Shown here in pieces: positions 1-13,725 of a DNA stretch of 64,000 nucleotides; the first letter of the stretch is position 1, and every line of letters begins with the position of its first letter. Where the stretch lies: assembly GCA_026874595.1 (NCBI GenBank), contig CM049315.1, positions 77,722,401 through 77,786,400 of the forward strand. Reading direction: 5' to 3'. The DNA comes from Sipunculus nudus. Its lineage: Eukaryota; Annelida; Sipuncula; Golfingiida; Sipunculidae. The notes under the pieces are model-generated. The model did not search any database and was not told the origin of the DNA. It saw only the letters and a list, made by a program, of their open reading frames with translations. Made by a program: the position numbers and the translations under genes.

Positions 1-26
1 TGGAGGCGGTTACTTCCAAAAAAAAA

Positions 27-3000
27 GCACGCGTACATCCACTGTTCTCTTCCTCTGTAAGCACGTGTACACACACTGCTCTCTTCTTCTGTAAGCACGT
101 GTACACCCACTGCTCTCTTCTTCTGTAAGCACGTGTACACCCACTGCTCTCTTCTTCTGTAAGCACATGTTCACCCACTGCTCTCTTCTTCTGTAAGCAC
201 GTGTACACCCACTGCTCTCTTTTTCTGAAAGCACGTGTACACCCACTCCTCTATTCTTCTGTAAGCACATGTACACCCACTGCTCTCTTTTTCTGAAAGC
301 ACGTGTACACCCACTGCTCTCTTCTTCTGTAAGCACCTGTACACCCACTGCTCTCTTCTTCTGTAAGCACGTGTACAGCCACTGCTTTCTTTTTTTCTGA
401 AAGCACGTGTACACCCACTGCTCTGTTCTTCTGTAATCACGTGTACACCCACTGCTCTCTTCTTCTGTAAGCAGGTGTACACCCACTGCTCTCTTTTTCT
501 GAAAGCACGTGTACACCCACTGCTCTCTACTTCTGTAAGCACGTGTACACCCACTGCTCTCTTCTTCTGTAAGCAGGTGTACACCCACTGCTCTCTTTTT
601 CTGAAAGCACGTGTACACCCACTGCTCTCTTTTTCTATAAGCACGTGTACACCAACTGCTCTCTTTTTCTGAAAGCACGTGTACACACACTGCTCTCTTT
701 TTCTGAAAGAACGTGTACACCCACTGCTCTCTTTTTCTAAAAGCACGTGTACACCAACGGCTCTCTTTTTCTGAAAGCACGTGTACACCCACTTCTCTCT
801 TTTTCTGAAAGCACGTGTACACCCACTGCTCTTTTTTTCTGAAAGCACGTGTACACCCATTGCTCTCTTTTTCTGAAAGCACGTGTACACCCATTGCTCT
901 CTTTTCTGAAATCACTTGTACACCCACTGCTCTCTTTTTCTGACAGCACGTGTAGACCCACTGCTCTCTTCTTCTGTAAGCACGTGTACAACCACTGCTC
1001 TCTTTTTATGTAAGCACGTGTACACCCACTGCTCTCTTTTTTCTGAAAGCACGTGTACACCCACTGCTCTCTTTTTTTGAAAGCACGTGTACACCCATTG
1101 TTCTCTTCTTATGTAAGCACGTGTACACCCAGTGCTCTCTTTTTCTGAAATCACATGTACACACACTGCTCTCTTTTTCTGTGAGCACTTGAACACCACT
1201 GCTCTCTTCTTCTGTGAGCACGTGTACACCCACTGCTTTCTTTTTCTGAAAGCACGTGTACACCCACTGCTCTCTTTTTCTGAAAGCACGTGTACACCCA
1301 CTGCTCTCTTCTTCTGTAAGCACGTGTACACACACTGCTCTCTTTTTCTGAAAGCAAGTGTACAACCAGAGCTCTGTTCTTCTGTAGGCACGTGTACAAC
1401 CACTGCTCTCTTTTTCTGAAAGCAAGTGTACACTCACTGCTCTCTTCTTCTGTAAGCACGTGTACATCCACTGCTCTCTTCTTCTGTAATCACGTGTACA
1501 CACACTGCTCTTTTCTTCTGTAAGCACGTATGCACCCACTGCTCTCTTCTGCTGTAAGCACGTGTACACGCACTGTTCTCTTCTTCTGTAAGCACGTGTA
1601 CATCCACTGCTCTCTTCTTCTGTAAGCACGTGTACACACACTGCTCTCTTTTTACGTAAGCACGTGTTTACCCACTGCTCTCTTCTTCTGTAAGCACGTG
1701 TTCACACACTGCTCTCTTTTTCTGTAAGCACGTGTGCACCCACTGCTCTCTTCTGCTGTAAGCACGTTTACACACACTGCTCTCTTCTTCTGTAAGCACG
1801 TGTACACCCACTGCTCTCTTTTGCTGTAAGCACGTGTACACCCACTGTTCTCTTCTTCTGTAAGCACGTGTACATCCATTGCTCTCTTCTTCTGTAAGCA
1901 CGTGTACACACACTGCTCTCTTTTTTTGTAAGCACGTGTTCATCCACTGCTCTCTTCTTCTGTAAGCACGTGTACATCCATTGCTCTCTTCTTCTGTAAG
2001 CACGTGTACACACACTGCTCTCTTTTTTTGTAAGCACGTGTTCATCCACTGCTCTCTTCTTCTGTAAGCACGTGTTCACCCACTGCTCTCTTTTTCTGTA
2101 ATCACGTGTACACACACTGCTCTTTTCTTCTGTAAGCACGTATGCACCCACTGCTCTCTTTTGCTGTAAGCACGTGTACACCCACTGTTCTCTTCTTCTG
2201 TAAGCACGTGTACATCCATTGCTCTCTTCTTCTGTAAGCACGTGTACACACACTGCTCTCTTTTTTTGTAAGCACGTGTACATCCACTGCTCTCTTCTTC
2301 TGTAATCACGTGTACACACACTGCTCTCTTCTTCTGTAAGCACGTGTTCACCCACTGCTCTCTTTTTCTGTAAGCACGTGTGCACCCACTGCTCTCTTCT
2401 GCTATAAGCACGTGTACACACACTGCTCTCTTCTTCTGTAAGCACGTGTACATCCACTGCTCTTTTCTTCTGTAAGCACGTGTACATCCACTGCTCTCTT
2501 CTTCTGTAAGCACGTGTACATACACTGCTCTCTTCTTCTGTAAGCACGTGTACATCCACTGCTCTCTTCTTCTGTAAGCACGTGTACACCCACTGCTCTC
2601 TTCTTCTGTAAGCACGTGTACACCCACTGCTCTCTTCTGCTGTAAGCACGTGTACACCCACTGCTCTCTTCTTCTGTAAGCACGTGTACATCCACTGCTC
2701 TCTTCTTCTGTAAGCACGTGTACATCCACTGCTCTCTTCTTCTGTAAGCACGTGTACATACACTGCTCTCTTCTTCTGTAAGCACGTGTTCACCCACTGC
2801 TCTCTTCTTCTGTAAGCAGGTGTACACCCACTGCTCTCTTTTTCTGAAAGCACGTGTACACCCACTGCTCTCTACTTCTGTAAGCACGTGTACACCCACT
2901 GCTCTCTTCTTCTGTAAGCAGGTGTACACCCACTGCTCTCTTTTTCTGAAAGCACGTGTACACCCACTGCTCTCTTTTTCTTTAAGCACGTGTACACCAA

Positions 3001-6000
3001 CTGCTCTCTTTTTCTGAAAGCACGTGTACACACACTGCTCTCTTTTTCTGAAAGAACGTGTACACCCACTGCTCTTTTTTTCTGAAAGCACGTGTACACC
3101 AACGGCTCTCTTTTTCTGAAAGCACGTGTACACCCACTTCTCTCTTTTTCTGAAAGCACGTGTACACCCACTGCTCTTTTTTTCTGAAAGCACGTGTACA
3201 CCCATTGCTCTCTTTTTCTGAAAGCACGTGTACACCCATTGCTCTCTTTTTCTGAAATCACTTGTACACCCACTGCTCTCTTTTTCTGACAGCACGTGTA
3301 GACCCACTGCTCTCTTCTTCTGTAAGCACGTGTACAACCACTGCTCTCTTTTTATGTAAGCACGTGTACACCCACTGCTCTCTTTTTTCTGAAAGCACGT
3401 GTACACCCACTGCTCTCTTTTTTTGAAAGCACGTGTACACCCATTGCTCTCTTTTTCTGAAATCACTTGTACACCCACTGCTCTCTTTTTCTGACAGCAC
3501 GTGTAGACCCACTGCTCTCTTTTTCTGTAAGCACGTGTGCACCCACTGCTCTCTTCTGCTATAAGCACGTGTACACCCACTGCTCTCTTCTTCTGTAAGC
3601 ACGTGTACATCCACTGCTCTGTTCTTCTGTAAGCACGTGTACATCCACTGCTCTGTTCTTCTGTAAGCACGTGTACATACACTGCTCTCTTCTTCTGTAA
3701 GCACGTGTACATCCACTGCTCTCTTCTTCTGTAAGCACGTGTACACCCACTGCTCTCTTCTTCTGTAAGCACGTGTACACCCACTGCTCTCTTCTGCTGT
3801 AAGCACGTGTACACCCACTGCTCTCTTCTTCTGTAAGCACGTGTACATCCACTGCTCTCTTCTTCTGTAAGCACGTGTACATCCACTGCTCTCTTCTTCT
3901 GTAAGCACGTGTTCACCCACTGCTCTCTTCTTCTGTAAGCACGTGTACACCCACTGCTCTCTTCTTCTGTGAGCACTTGTACACCCACTGTTCTCTTCTT
4001 CTGTAATCACGTGTACACCCACTGCTCTCTTCTTCTGTAAGCAGGTGTACACCCACTGCTCTCTTTTTCTGAAAGCACGTGTACACCCACTGCTCTCTAC
4101 TTCTGTAAGCACGTGTACACCCACTGCGCTCTTCTTCTGTAAGCAGGTGTACACCCACTGCTCTCTTTTCCTGAAAGCACGTATACACCCACTGCTCTCT
4201 TTTTCTATAAGCACGTGTACACCAACTGCTCTCTTTTTCTGAAAGCACGTGTACACACACTGCTCTCTTTTTCTGAAAGAACGTGTACACCCACTGCTCT
4301 CTTTTTCTGAAAGCACGTGTACACCAACGGCTCTCTTTTTCTGAAAGCACGTGTACACCCACTTCTCTCTTTTTCTGAAAGCACGTGTACACCCACTGCT
4401 CTTTTTTTCTGAAAGCACGTGTACACCCATTGCTCTCTTTTCTGAAAGCACGTGTACACCCATTGCTCTCTTTTTCTGAAATCACTTGTACACCCACTGC
4501 TCTCTTTTTCTGACAGCACGTGTAGACCCACTGCTCTCTTCTTCTGTAAGCACGTGTACAACCACTGCTCTCTTTTTATGTAAGCACGTGTACACCCACT
4601 GCTCTCTTTTTTCTGAAAGCACGTGTACACCCACTGCTCTCTTTTTTTGAAAGCACGTGTACACCCATTGTTCTCTTCTTATGTAAGCACGTGTACACCC
4701 AGTGCTCTCTTTTTCTGAAATCACATGTACACACACTGCTCTCTTTTTCTGTGAGCACTTGAACACCACTGCTCTCTTCTTCTGTGGGCACGTGTACACC
4801 CACTGCTTTCTTTTTCTGAAAGCACGTGTACACCCACTGCTCTCTTTTTCTGAAAGCACGTGTACACCCACTGCTCTCTTCTTCTGTAAGCACGTGTACA
4901 CACACTGCTCTCTTCTTCTGTGAGCACGTGTACACCCACTGCTCTCTTCTTCTGTAAGCACGTGTACACCCACTGCTCTCTTTTTCTGAAAGCACGTGCA
5001 CACCCACTGCTCTCTTTTTCTGAAAGCAGGTGTACACCCACTGCTCTCTTTTTCTGAAAGCCTGTGTACACCTACTGCTATCTTCTTATGTAAGTATGTG
5101 TACACCTAGTGCTCTCTTTTTCTGAAAGCACGTGTACACCCACAGTTCTCTTCTTTTGTAGGCACGTGTGCAACCACTGCTCTCTTTTTCTGAAAGCACG
5201 TGTACACCCACTGCTCTTTTTTTCTGAAAGCACGTGTACACCCATTGCTCTCTTTTTCTGAAAGCACGTGTACACCCATTGCTCTCTTTTCTGAAATCAC
5301 TTGTACACCCACTGCTCTCTTTTTCTGACAGCACGTGTAGACCCACTGCTCTCTTCTTCTGTAAGCACGTGTACAACCACTGCTCTCTTTTTATGTAAGC
5401 GCGTGTACACCCACTGCTCTCTTTTTTCTGAAAGCACGTGTACACCCACTGCTCTCTTTTTTTGAAAGCACGTGTACACCCATTGTTCTCTTCTTATGTA
5501 AGCACGTGTACACCCAGTGCTCTCTTTTTCTGAAATCACATGTACACACACTGCTCTCTTTTTCTGTGAGCACTTGAACACCACTGCTCTCTTCTTCTGT
5601 GAGCACGTGTACACCCACTGCTTTCTTTTTCTGAAAGCACGTGTACACCCACTGCTCTCTTTTTCTGAAAGCACGTGTACACCCACTGCTCTCTTCTTCT
5701 GTAAGCACGTGTACACACACTGCTCTCTTCTTCTGTGAGCACGTGTACACCCACTGCTCTCTTCTTCTGTAAGCACGTGTACACCCACGGCTCTCTTTAT
5801 CTGAAAGCACGTGCACACCCACTGCTCTCTTTTTCTGAAAGCAGGTGTACACCCACTGCTCTCTTTTTCTGAAAGCCTGTGTACACCTACTGCTATCTTC
5901 TTATGTAAGTATGTGTACACCTAGTGCTCTCTTTTTTTGAAAGCACGTGTACACCCACAGTTCTCTTCTTCTGTAGGCACGTGTGCAACCACTGCTCTCT

Positions 6001-9000
6001 TTTTCTGAAAGCACGTGTACACCCACTGCTCTCTTTTTCTGAAAGCACGTATACACCCACTGCTCTCTTTTTCTGAAAGCAAGTGTACAACCAGAGCTCT
6101 GTTCTTCTGTAGGCACGTGTACAACCACTGCTCTCTTTTTCTGAAAGCAAGTGTACACTCACTGCTCTCTTCTTCTGTAAGCACGTGTACATCCACTGCT
6201 CTCTTCTTCTGTAATCAAGTGTACACACACTGCTCTTTTCTTCTGTAAGCACGTATGCACCCACTGCTCTCTTCTGCTGTAAGCACGTGTACACGCACTG
6301 TTCTCTTCTTCTGTAAGCACGTGTACATCCACTGCTCTCTTCTTCTGTAAGCACGTGTACACACACTGCTCTCTTTTTATGTAAGCACGTGTTTACCCAC
6401 TGCTCTCTTCTTCTGTAAGCACGTGTTCACACACTGCTCTCTTTTTCTGTAAGCACATGTGCACCCACTGCTCTCTTCTGCTGTAAGCACGTTTACACAC
6501 ACTGCTCTCTTCTTCTGTAAGCACGTGTACACCCACTGCTCTCTTTTGCTGTAAGCACGTGTACACCCACTGTTCTCTTCTTCTGTAAGCACGTGTACAT
6601 CCATTGCTCTCTTCTTCTGTAAGCACGTGTACACACACTGCTCTCTTTTTTTGTAAGCACGTGTTCATCCACTGCTCTCTTCTTCTGTAAGCACGTGTTC
6701 ACCCACTGCTCTCTTTTTCTGTAATCACGTGTACACACACTGCTCTTTTCTTCTGTAAGCACGTATGCACCCACTGCTCTCTTTTGCTGTAAGCACGTGT
6801 ACACCCACTGTTCTCTTCTTCTGTAAGCACGTGTACATCCATTGCTCTCTTCTTCTGTAAGCACGTGTACACACACTGCTCTCTTTTTTTGTAAGCACGT
6901 GTACATCCACTGCTCTCTTCTTCTGTAATCACGTGTACACACACTGCTCTCTTCTTCTGTAAGCACGTGTTCACCCACTGCTCTCTTCTTCTGTAAGCAC
7001 GTGTTCACCCACTGCTCTCTTCTGCTATAAGCACGTGTACACCCACTGCTCTCTTCTTCTGTAAGCACGTGTACATCCACTGCTCTCTTCTTCTGTAAGC
7101 ACGTGTACATCCACTGCTCTCTTCTTCTGTAAGCACGTGTACATCCACTGCTCTCTTCTTCTGTAAGCACGTGTACACCCACTGCTCTCTTCTTCTGTAA
7201 GCACGTGTACACCCACTGCTCTCTTCTTCTGTAAGCACGTGTACACCCACTGCTCTCTTCTTCTGTAAGCACGTGTACACCCACTGCTCTCTTCTTCTGT
7301 AAGCACGTGTACATCCACTGCTCTCTTCTTCTGTAAGCACGTGTACATCCACTGCTCTCTTCTTCTGTAAGCACGTGTACATACACTGCTCTCTTCTTCT
7401 GTAAGCACGTGTTCACCCACTGCTCTCTTCTTCTGTAAGCACGTGTACACCCACTGCTCTCTTCTTCTGTGAGCACGTGTACACCCACTGTTCTCTTCTT
7501 CTGTAATCACGTGTACACCCACTGCTCTCTTCTTCTGTAAGCAGGTGTACACCCACTGCTCTCTTTTTCTGAAAGCACGTGTACACCCACTGCTCTCTAC
7601 TTCTGTAAGCACGTGTACACCCACTGCTCTCTTCTTCTGTAAGCAGGTGTACACCCACTGCTCTCTTTTTCTGAAAGCACGTGTACACCCACTGCTCTCT
7701 TTTTCTATAAGCACGTGTACACCAACTGCTCTCTTTTTCTGAAAGCACGTGTACACACACTGCTCTCTTTTTATGTAAGCACGTGTACACCCACTGCTCT
7801 CTTTTTTCTGAAAGCACGTGTACACCCACTGCTCTCTTTTTTTGAAAGCACGTGTACACCCATTGTTCTCTTCTTATGTAAGCACGTGTACACCCAGTGC
7901 TCTCTTTTTCTGAAATCACATGTACACACACTGCTCTCTTTTTCTGTGAGCACTTGAACACCACTGCTCTCTTCTTCTGTGAGCACGTGTACACCCACTG
8001 CTTTCTTTTTCTGAAAGCACGTGTACACCCACTGCTCTCTTTTTCTGAAAGCACGTGTACACCCACTGCTCTCTTCTTCTGTAAGCACGTGTACACACAC
8101 TGCTCTCTTCTTCTGTGAGCACGTGTACACCCACTGCTCTCTTCTTCTGTAAGCACGTGTACACCCACTGCTCTCTTTTTCTGAAAGCACGTGCACACCC
8201 ACTGCTCTCTTTTTCTGAAAGCAGGTGTACACCCACTGCTCTCTTTTTCTGAAAGCCTGTGTACACCTACTGCTATCTTCTTATGTAAGTATGTGTACAC
8301 CAAGTGCTCTCTTTTTCTGAAAGCACGTGTACACCCACAGTTCTCTTCTTCTGTAGGCACGTGTGCAACCACTGCTCTCTTTTTCTGAAAGCACGTGTAC
8401 ACCCACTGCTCTCTTTTTCTGAAAGCACGTATACACCCACTGCTCTCTTTTTCTGAAAGCAAGTGTACAACCAGAGCTCTGTTCTTCTGTAGGCACGTGT
8501 ACAACCACTGCTCTCTTTTTCTGAAAGCAAGTGTACACTCACTGCTCTCTTCTTCTGTAAGCACGTGTACATCCACTGCTCTCTTCTTCTGTAATCACGT
8601 GTACACACACTGCTCTTTTCTTCTGTAAGCACGTATGCACCCACTGCTCTCTTCTGCTGTAAGCACGTGTACACGCACTGTTCTCTTCTTCTGTAAGCAC
8701 GTGTACATCCACTGCTCTCTTCTTCTGTAAGCACGTGTACACACACTGCTCTCTTTTTATGTAAGCACGTGTTTACCCACTGCTCTCTTCTTCTGTAAGC
8801 ACGTGTACACACACTGCTCTCTTTTTCTGTGAGCACTTGAACACCACTGCTCTCTTCTTCTGTGAGCACGTGTACACCCACTGCTTTCTTTTTCTGAAAG
8901 CACGTGTACACCCACTGCTCTCTTTTTCTGAAAGCACGTGTACACCCACTGCTCTCTTCTTCTGTAAGCACGTGTACACACACTGCTCTCTTCTTCTGTG

Positions 9001-12000
9001 AGCACGTGTACACCCACTGCTCTCTTCTTCTGTAAGCACGTGTACACCCACTGCTCTCTTTTTCTGAAAGCACGTGCACACCCACTGCTCTCTTTTTCTG
9101 AAAGCAGGTGTACACCCACTGCTCTCTTTTTCTGAAAGCCTGTGTACACCTACTGCTATCTTCTTATATAAGTATGTGTACACCTAGTGCTCTCTTTTTC
9201 TGAAAGCACGTGTACACCCACAGTTCTCTTCTTCTGTAGGCACGTGTGCAACCACTGCTCTCTTTTTCTGAAAGCACGTGTACACCCACTGCTCTCTTTT
9301 TCTGAAAGCACGTATACACCCACTGCTCTCTTCTTCTGTAAGCACGTGTACACCCACTGCTCTCTTCTTCTGTGAGCACGTGTACACCCACTGTTCTCTT
9401 CTTCTGTAATCACGTGTACACCCACTGCTCTCTTCTTCTGTAAGCAGGTGTACACCCACTGCTCTCTTTTTCTGAAAGCACGTGTACACCCACTGCTCTC
9501 TACTTCTGTAAGCACGTGTACACCCACTGCTCTCTTCTTCTGTAAGCAGGTGTACACCCACTGCTCTCTTTTTCTGAAAGCACGTGTACACCCACTGCTC
9601 TCTTTTTCTATAAGCACGTGTACACCAACTGCTCTCTTTTTCTGAAAGCACGTGTACACAAACTGCTCTCTTTTTATGTAAGCACGTGTACACCCACTGC
9701 TCTCTTTTTTCTGAAAGCACGTGTACACCCACTGCTCTCTTTTTTTGAAAGCACGTGTACACCCATTGTTCTCTTCTTATGTAAGCACGTGTACACCCAG
9801 TGCTCTCTTTTTCTGAAATCACATGTACACACACTGCTCTCTTTTTCTGTGAGCACTTGAACACCACTGCTCTTTTCTTCTGTAAGCACGTATGCACCCA
9901 CTGCTCTCTTCTGCTGTAAGCACGTGTACACGCACTGTTCTCTTCTTCTGTAAGCACGTGTACATCCACTGCTCTCTTCTTCTGTAAGCACGTGTACACA
10001 CACTGCTCTCTTTTTATGTAAGCACGTGTTTACCCACTGCTCTCTTCTTCTGTAAGCACGTGTACACACACTGCTCTCTTTTTCTGTGAGCACTTGAACA
10101 CCACTGCTCTCTTCTTCTGTGAGCACGTGTACACCCACTGCTTTCTTTTTCTGAAAGCACGTGTACACCCACTGCTCTCTTTTTCTGAAAGCACGTGTAC
10201 ACCCACTGCTCTCTTCTTCTGTAAGCACGTGTACACACACTGCTCTCTTCTTCTGTGAGCACGTGTACACCCACTGCTCTCTTCTTCTGTAAGCACGTGT
10301 ACACCCACTGCTCTCTTTTTCTGAAAGCACGTGCACACCCACTGCTCTCTTTTTCTGAAAGCAGGTGTACACCCACTGCTCTCTTTTTCTGAAAGCCTGT
10401 GTACACCTACTGCTATCTTCTTATGTAAGTATGTGTACACCTAGTGCTCTCTTTTTCTGAAAGCACGTGTACACCCACAGTTCTCTTCTTCTGTAGGCAC
10501 GTGTGCAACCACTGCTCTCTTTTTCTGAAAGCACGTGTACACCCACTGCTCTCTTTTTCTGAAAGCACGTATACACCCACTGCTCTCTTTTTCTGAAAGC
10601 AAGTGTACAACCAGAGCTCTGTTCTTCTGTAGGCACGTGTACAACCACTGCTCTCTTTTTCTGAAAGCAAATGTACACTCACTGCTCTCTTCTTCTGTAA
10701 GCACGTGTACATCCACTGCTCTCTTCTTCTGTAATCACGTGTACACACACTGTTCTTTTCTTCTGTAAGCACGTATGCACCCACTGCTCTCTTCTGCTGT
10801 AAGCACGTGTACACGCACTGTTCTCTTCTTCTGTAAGCACGTGTACATCCACTGCTCTCTTCTTCTGTAAGCACGTGTACACACACTGCTCTCTTTTTAT
10901 GTAAGCACGTGTTTACCCACTGCTCTCTTCTTCTGTAAGCACGTGTTCACACACTGCTCTCTTTTTCTGTAAGCACGTGTGCACCCACTGCTCTCTTCTG
11001 CTGTAAGCACGTTTACACACACTGCTCTCTTCTTCTGTAAGCACGTGTACACCCACTGCTCTCTTTTGCTGTAAGCACGTGTACACCCACTGTTCTCTTC
11101 TTCTGTAAGCACGTGTACATCCATTGCTCTCTTCTTCTGTAAGCACGTGTACACACACTGCTCTCTTTTTTTGTAAGCACGTGTTCATCCACTGCTCTCT
11201 TCTTCTGTAAGCACGTGTTCACCCACTGCTCTCTTTTTCTGTAATCACGTGTACACACACTGCTCTTTTCTTCTGTAAGCACGTATGCACCCACTGCTCT
11301 CTTTTGCTGTAAGCACGTGTACACCCACTGTTCTCTTCTTCTGTAAGCACGTGTACATCCATTTCTCTCTTCTTCTGTAAGCACGTGTACACACACTGCT
11401 TTCTTTTTTTGTAAGCACGTGTACATCCACTGCTCTCCTCTTCTGTAATCACGTGTACACACACTGCTCTCTTCTTCTGTAAGCACGTGTTCACCCACTG
11501 CTCTCTTTTTCTGTAAGCACGTGTGCACCCACTGCTCTCTTCTGCTATAAGCACGTGTACACCCACTGCTCTCTTCTTCTGTAAGCACGTGTACATCCAC
11601 TGCTCTCTTCTTCTGTAAGCACGTGTACATCCACTGCTCTCTTCTTCTGTAAGCACGTGTACATACACTGCTCTCTTCTTCTGTAAGCACGTGTACATCC
11701 ACTGCTCTTTTCTTCTGTAAGCACGTGTACACCCACTGCTCTCTTCTTCTGTAAGCACGTGTACACCCACTGCTCTCTTCTGCTGTAAGCACGTGTACAC
11801 CCACTGCTCTCTTCTTCTGTAAGCACGTGTACATCCACTGCTCTCTTCTTCTGTAAGCACGTGTACATCCACTGCTCTCTTCTTCTGTAAGCACGTGTAC
11901 ATACACTGCTCTCTTCTTCTGTAAGCACGTGTTCACCCACTGCTCTCTTCTTCTGTAAGCACGTGTACACCCACTGCTCTCTTCTTCTGTGAGCACGTGT

Positions 12001-13460
12001 ACACCCACTGTTCTCTTCTTCTGTAAGCACGTGTACACCCACTGCTCTCTTCTTCTGTAAGCACGTGTACATCCACTGCTCTCTTCTTCTGTAAGCACGT
12101 GTACATCCACTGCTCTCTTCTGCTGTAAGCACGTGTACACCCACTGGTCTCTTCTTCTGTAAGCACGTGTACATCCATTGCTCTCTTCTTCTGTAAGCAC
12201 GTGTACACACACTGCTCTCTTTTTTTGTAAGCCCGTGTTCATCCACTGCTCTCTTCTTCTGTAAGCACGTGTTCACCCGCTGCTCTCTTTTTCTGTAAGC
12301 ACGTGTGCACCCGCTGCTCTCTTCTGCTGTAAGCACGTGTACACCCACTGCTCTCTTCTTCTGTAAGCACGTGTACATCCACTGCTCTCTTCTTCTGTAA
12401 GCACTTGTACATCCACTGCTCTCTTCTTCTGTAAGCACGTGTACATCCACTGCTCTCTTCTTCTGTAAGCACGTGTACATACACTGCTCTCTTCTTCTGT
12501 AAGCACGTGTACATCCACTGCTCTCTTCTTCTGTAAGCACGTGTACACCCACTGCTCTCTTCTTCTGTAAGCACGTGTACACCCACTGCTCTCTTCTGCT
12601 GTAAGCACGTGTACACCCACTGCTCTCTTCTTCTGTAAGCACGTGTACATCCACTGCTCTCTTCTTCTGTAAGCACGTGTACATCCACTGCTCTCTTCTT
12701 CTGTAAGCACGTGTACATACACTGCTCTCTTCTTCTGTAAGCACGTGTTCACCCACTGCTCTCTTCTTCTGTAAGCACGTGTACACCCACTGCTCTCTTC
12801 TTCTGTGAGCACGTGTACACCCACTGTTCTCTTCTTCTGTAAGCACGTGTACACCCACTGCTCTCTTCTTCTGTAAGCACGTGTACATCCACTGCTCTCT
12901 TCTTCTGTAAGCACGTGTACATCCACTGCTCTCTTCTGCTGTAAGCACGTGTACACCCACTGCTCTCTTCTTCTGTAAGCACGTGTACATCCACTGGTCT
13001 CTTCTTCTGTAAGCACGTGTACATCCATTGCTCTCTTCTTCTGTAAGCACGTGTACACACACTGCTCTCTTTTTTTGTAAGCCCGTGTTCATCCACTGCT
13101 CTCTTCTTCTGTAAGCACGTGTTCACCCACTGCTCTCTTTTTCTGTAAGCACGTGTGCACCCGCTGCTCTCTTCTGCTGTAAGCACGTGTACACCCACTG
13201 CTCTCTTCTTCTGTAAGCACGTGTACACCCACTGCTCTCTTCTTCAGTAAGCACGTGTACATCCACTGCTCTCTTCTTCTGTAAGCACGTGTACATACAC
13301 TGCTCTCTTCTTCTGTAAGCACGTGTTCACCCACTGCTCTCTTCTTCTGTAAGCACGTGTACACACACTGCTCTCTTTTTCTGTAAGCACGTGTACAGCC
13401 ACTGCTCTCTTCTTCTGTAAGCACGTGTACGCCCACTGCTCTCTTCTTTTGTTAGCACTT
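27..13460. repeat. Array A: 34-bp minisatellite, about 395 units
   Basis: A continuous head-to-tail array with a 34-bp period. The typical unit on the + strand reads GTAAG, then CACGTGTACACCCACTG, then a pyrimidine tract CTCTCTTCTTCT. The left edge is in the window: units begin right after an A-run at 18-26. Two linked unit types occur: one with CTTCTTCTGTAAG and one with CTTTTTCTGAAAG. Rare markers recur, such as a 33-bp unit with CACTTGAACACCACTG at 1,183, 4,753, 5,568, 7,948, 8,831, 9,851 and 10,088, and CTCTACTTCTG near 529, 2,874, 4,099, 7,599 and 9,502. These show repeated block duplication. The minus-strand unit has no stop codon in any frame, so long minus ORFs (up to 528 codons) arise without selection. 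I infer non-coding satellite DNA. Confidence 0.97.
4482..6030. repeat. Tandem block duplication of 815 bp inside array A
   Basis: About 730 bp starting at 4,482 recurs almost base for base 815 bp later, at 5,297. The same order of variant units appears in both: the CACTTGAAC 33-bp unit, the GGTGTACAC unit, and the degenerate unit near 5,095 and 5,910 reading AAGTATGTGTACACCTAG. 815 is one base short of 24 x 34, which is explained by the 33-bp unit. This is a recent block duplication within the minisatellite. Confidence 0.85.
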
Positions 13461-13725
13461 GTTAAACCACTGTTCTCTCCTTCTGTAAACACATTAACAC
13501 AAACCCCTCCCTTCTTCCGTATGTACTTGTTCCCGCTTCTGTATATAAACGTGCCCGCAATCCATGAGATTCCATCTTTAAGCACGTGTAAACTCAGTCC
13601 TCAATATTTATATTTTTTTGTACACTTTCTGTTTCATATTCTGTAATCTGCTTCAATACACTCTTTTCCTCTTCTTCAACCCTTGTTAAATCACTTCTCT
13701 CTTCTCCTGCAACAGCATGAAAACT
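13461..13725. repeat. Degenerate right edge of array A
   Basis: Past 13,460 the 34-bp pattern decays: GTTAGCACTTGTTAAACCAC, then CTTCTGTAAACACATTAAC, then an isolated AGCACGTGTAAACTC at about 13,580 and a last TTCTCCTGCAACAGCATG near 13,706. Edge decay with a homogeneous interior is usual for arrays homogenised by unequal exchange. Confidence 0.75.

Noticed and set aside
27-13460. Dozens of overlapping long ORFs, mostly on the minus strand
   Set aside because: They follow from a stop-free 34-bp unit read in all frames; the period is not a multiple of three, and the deduced products are frame-shifted versions of one another.
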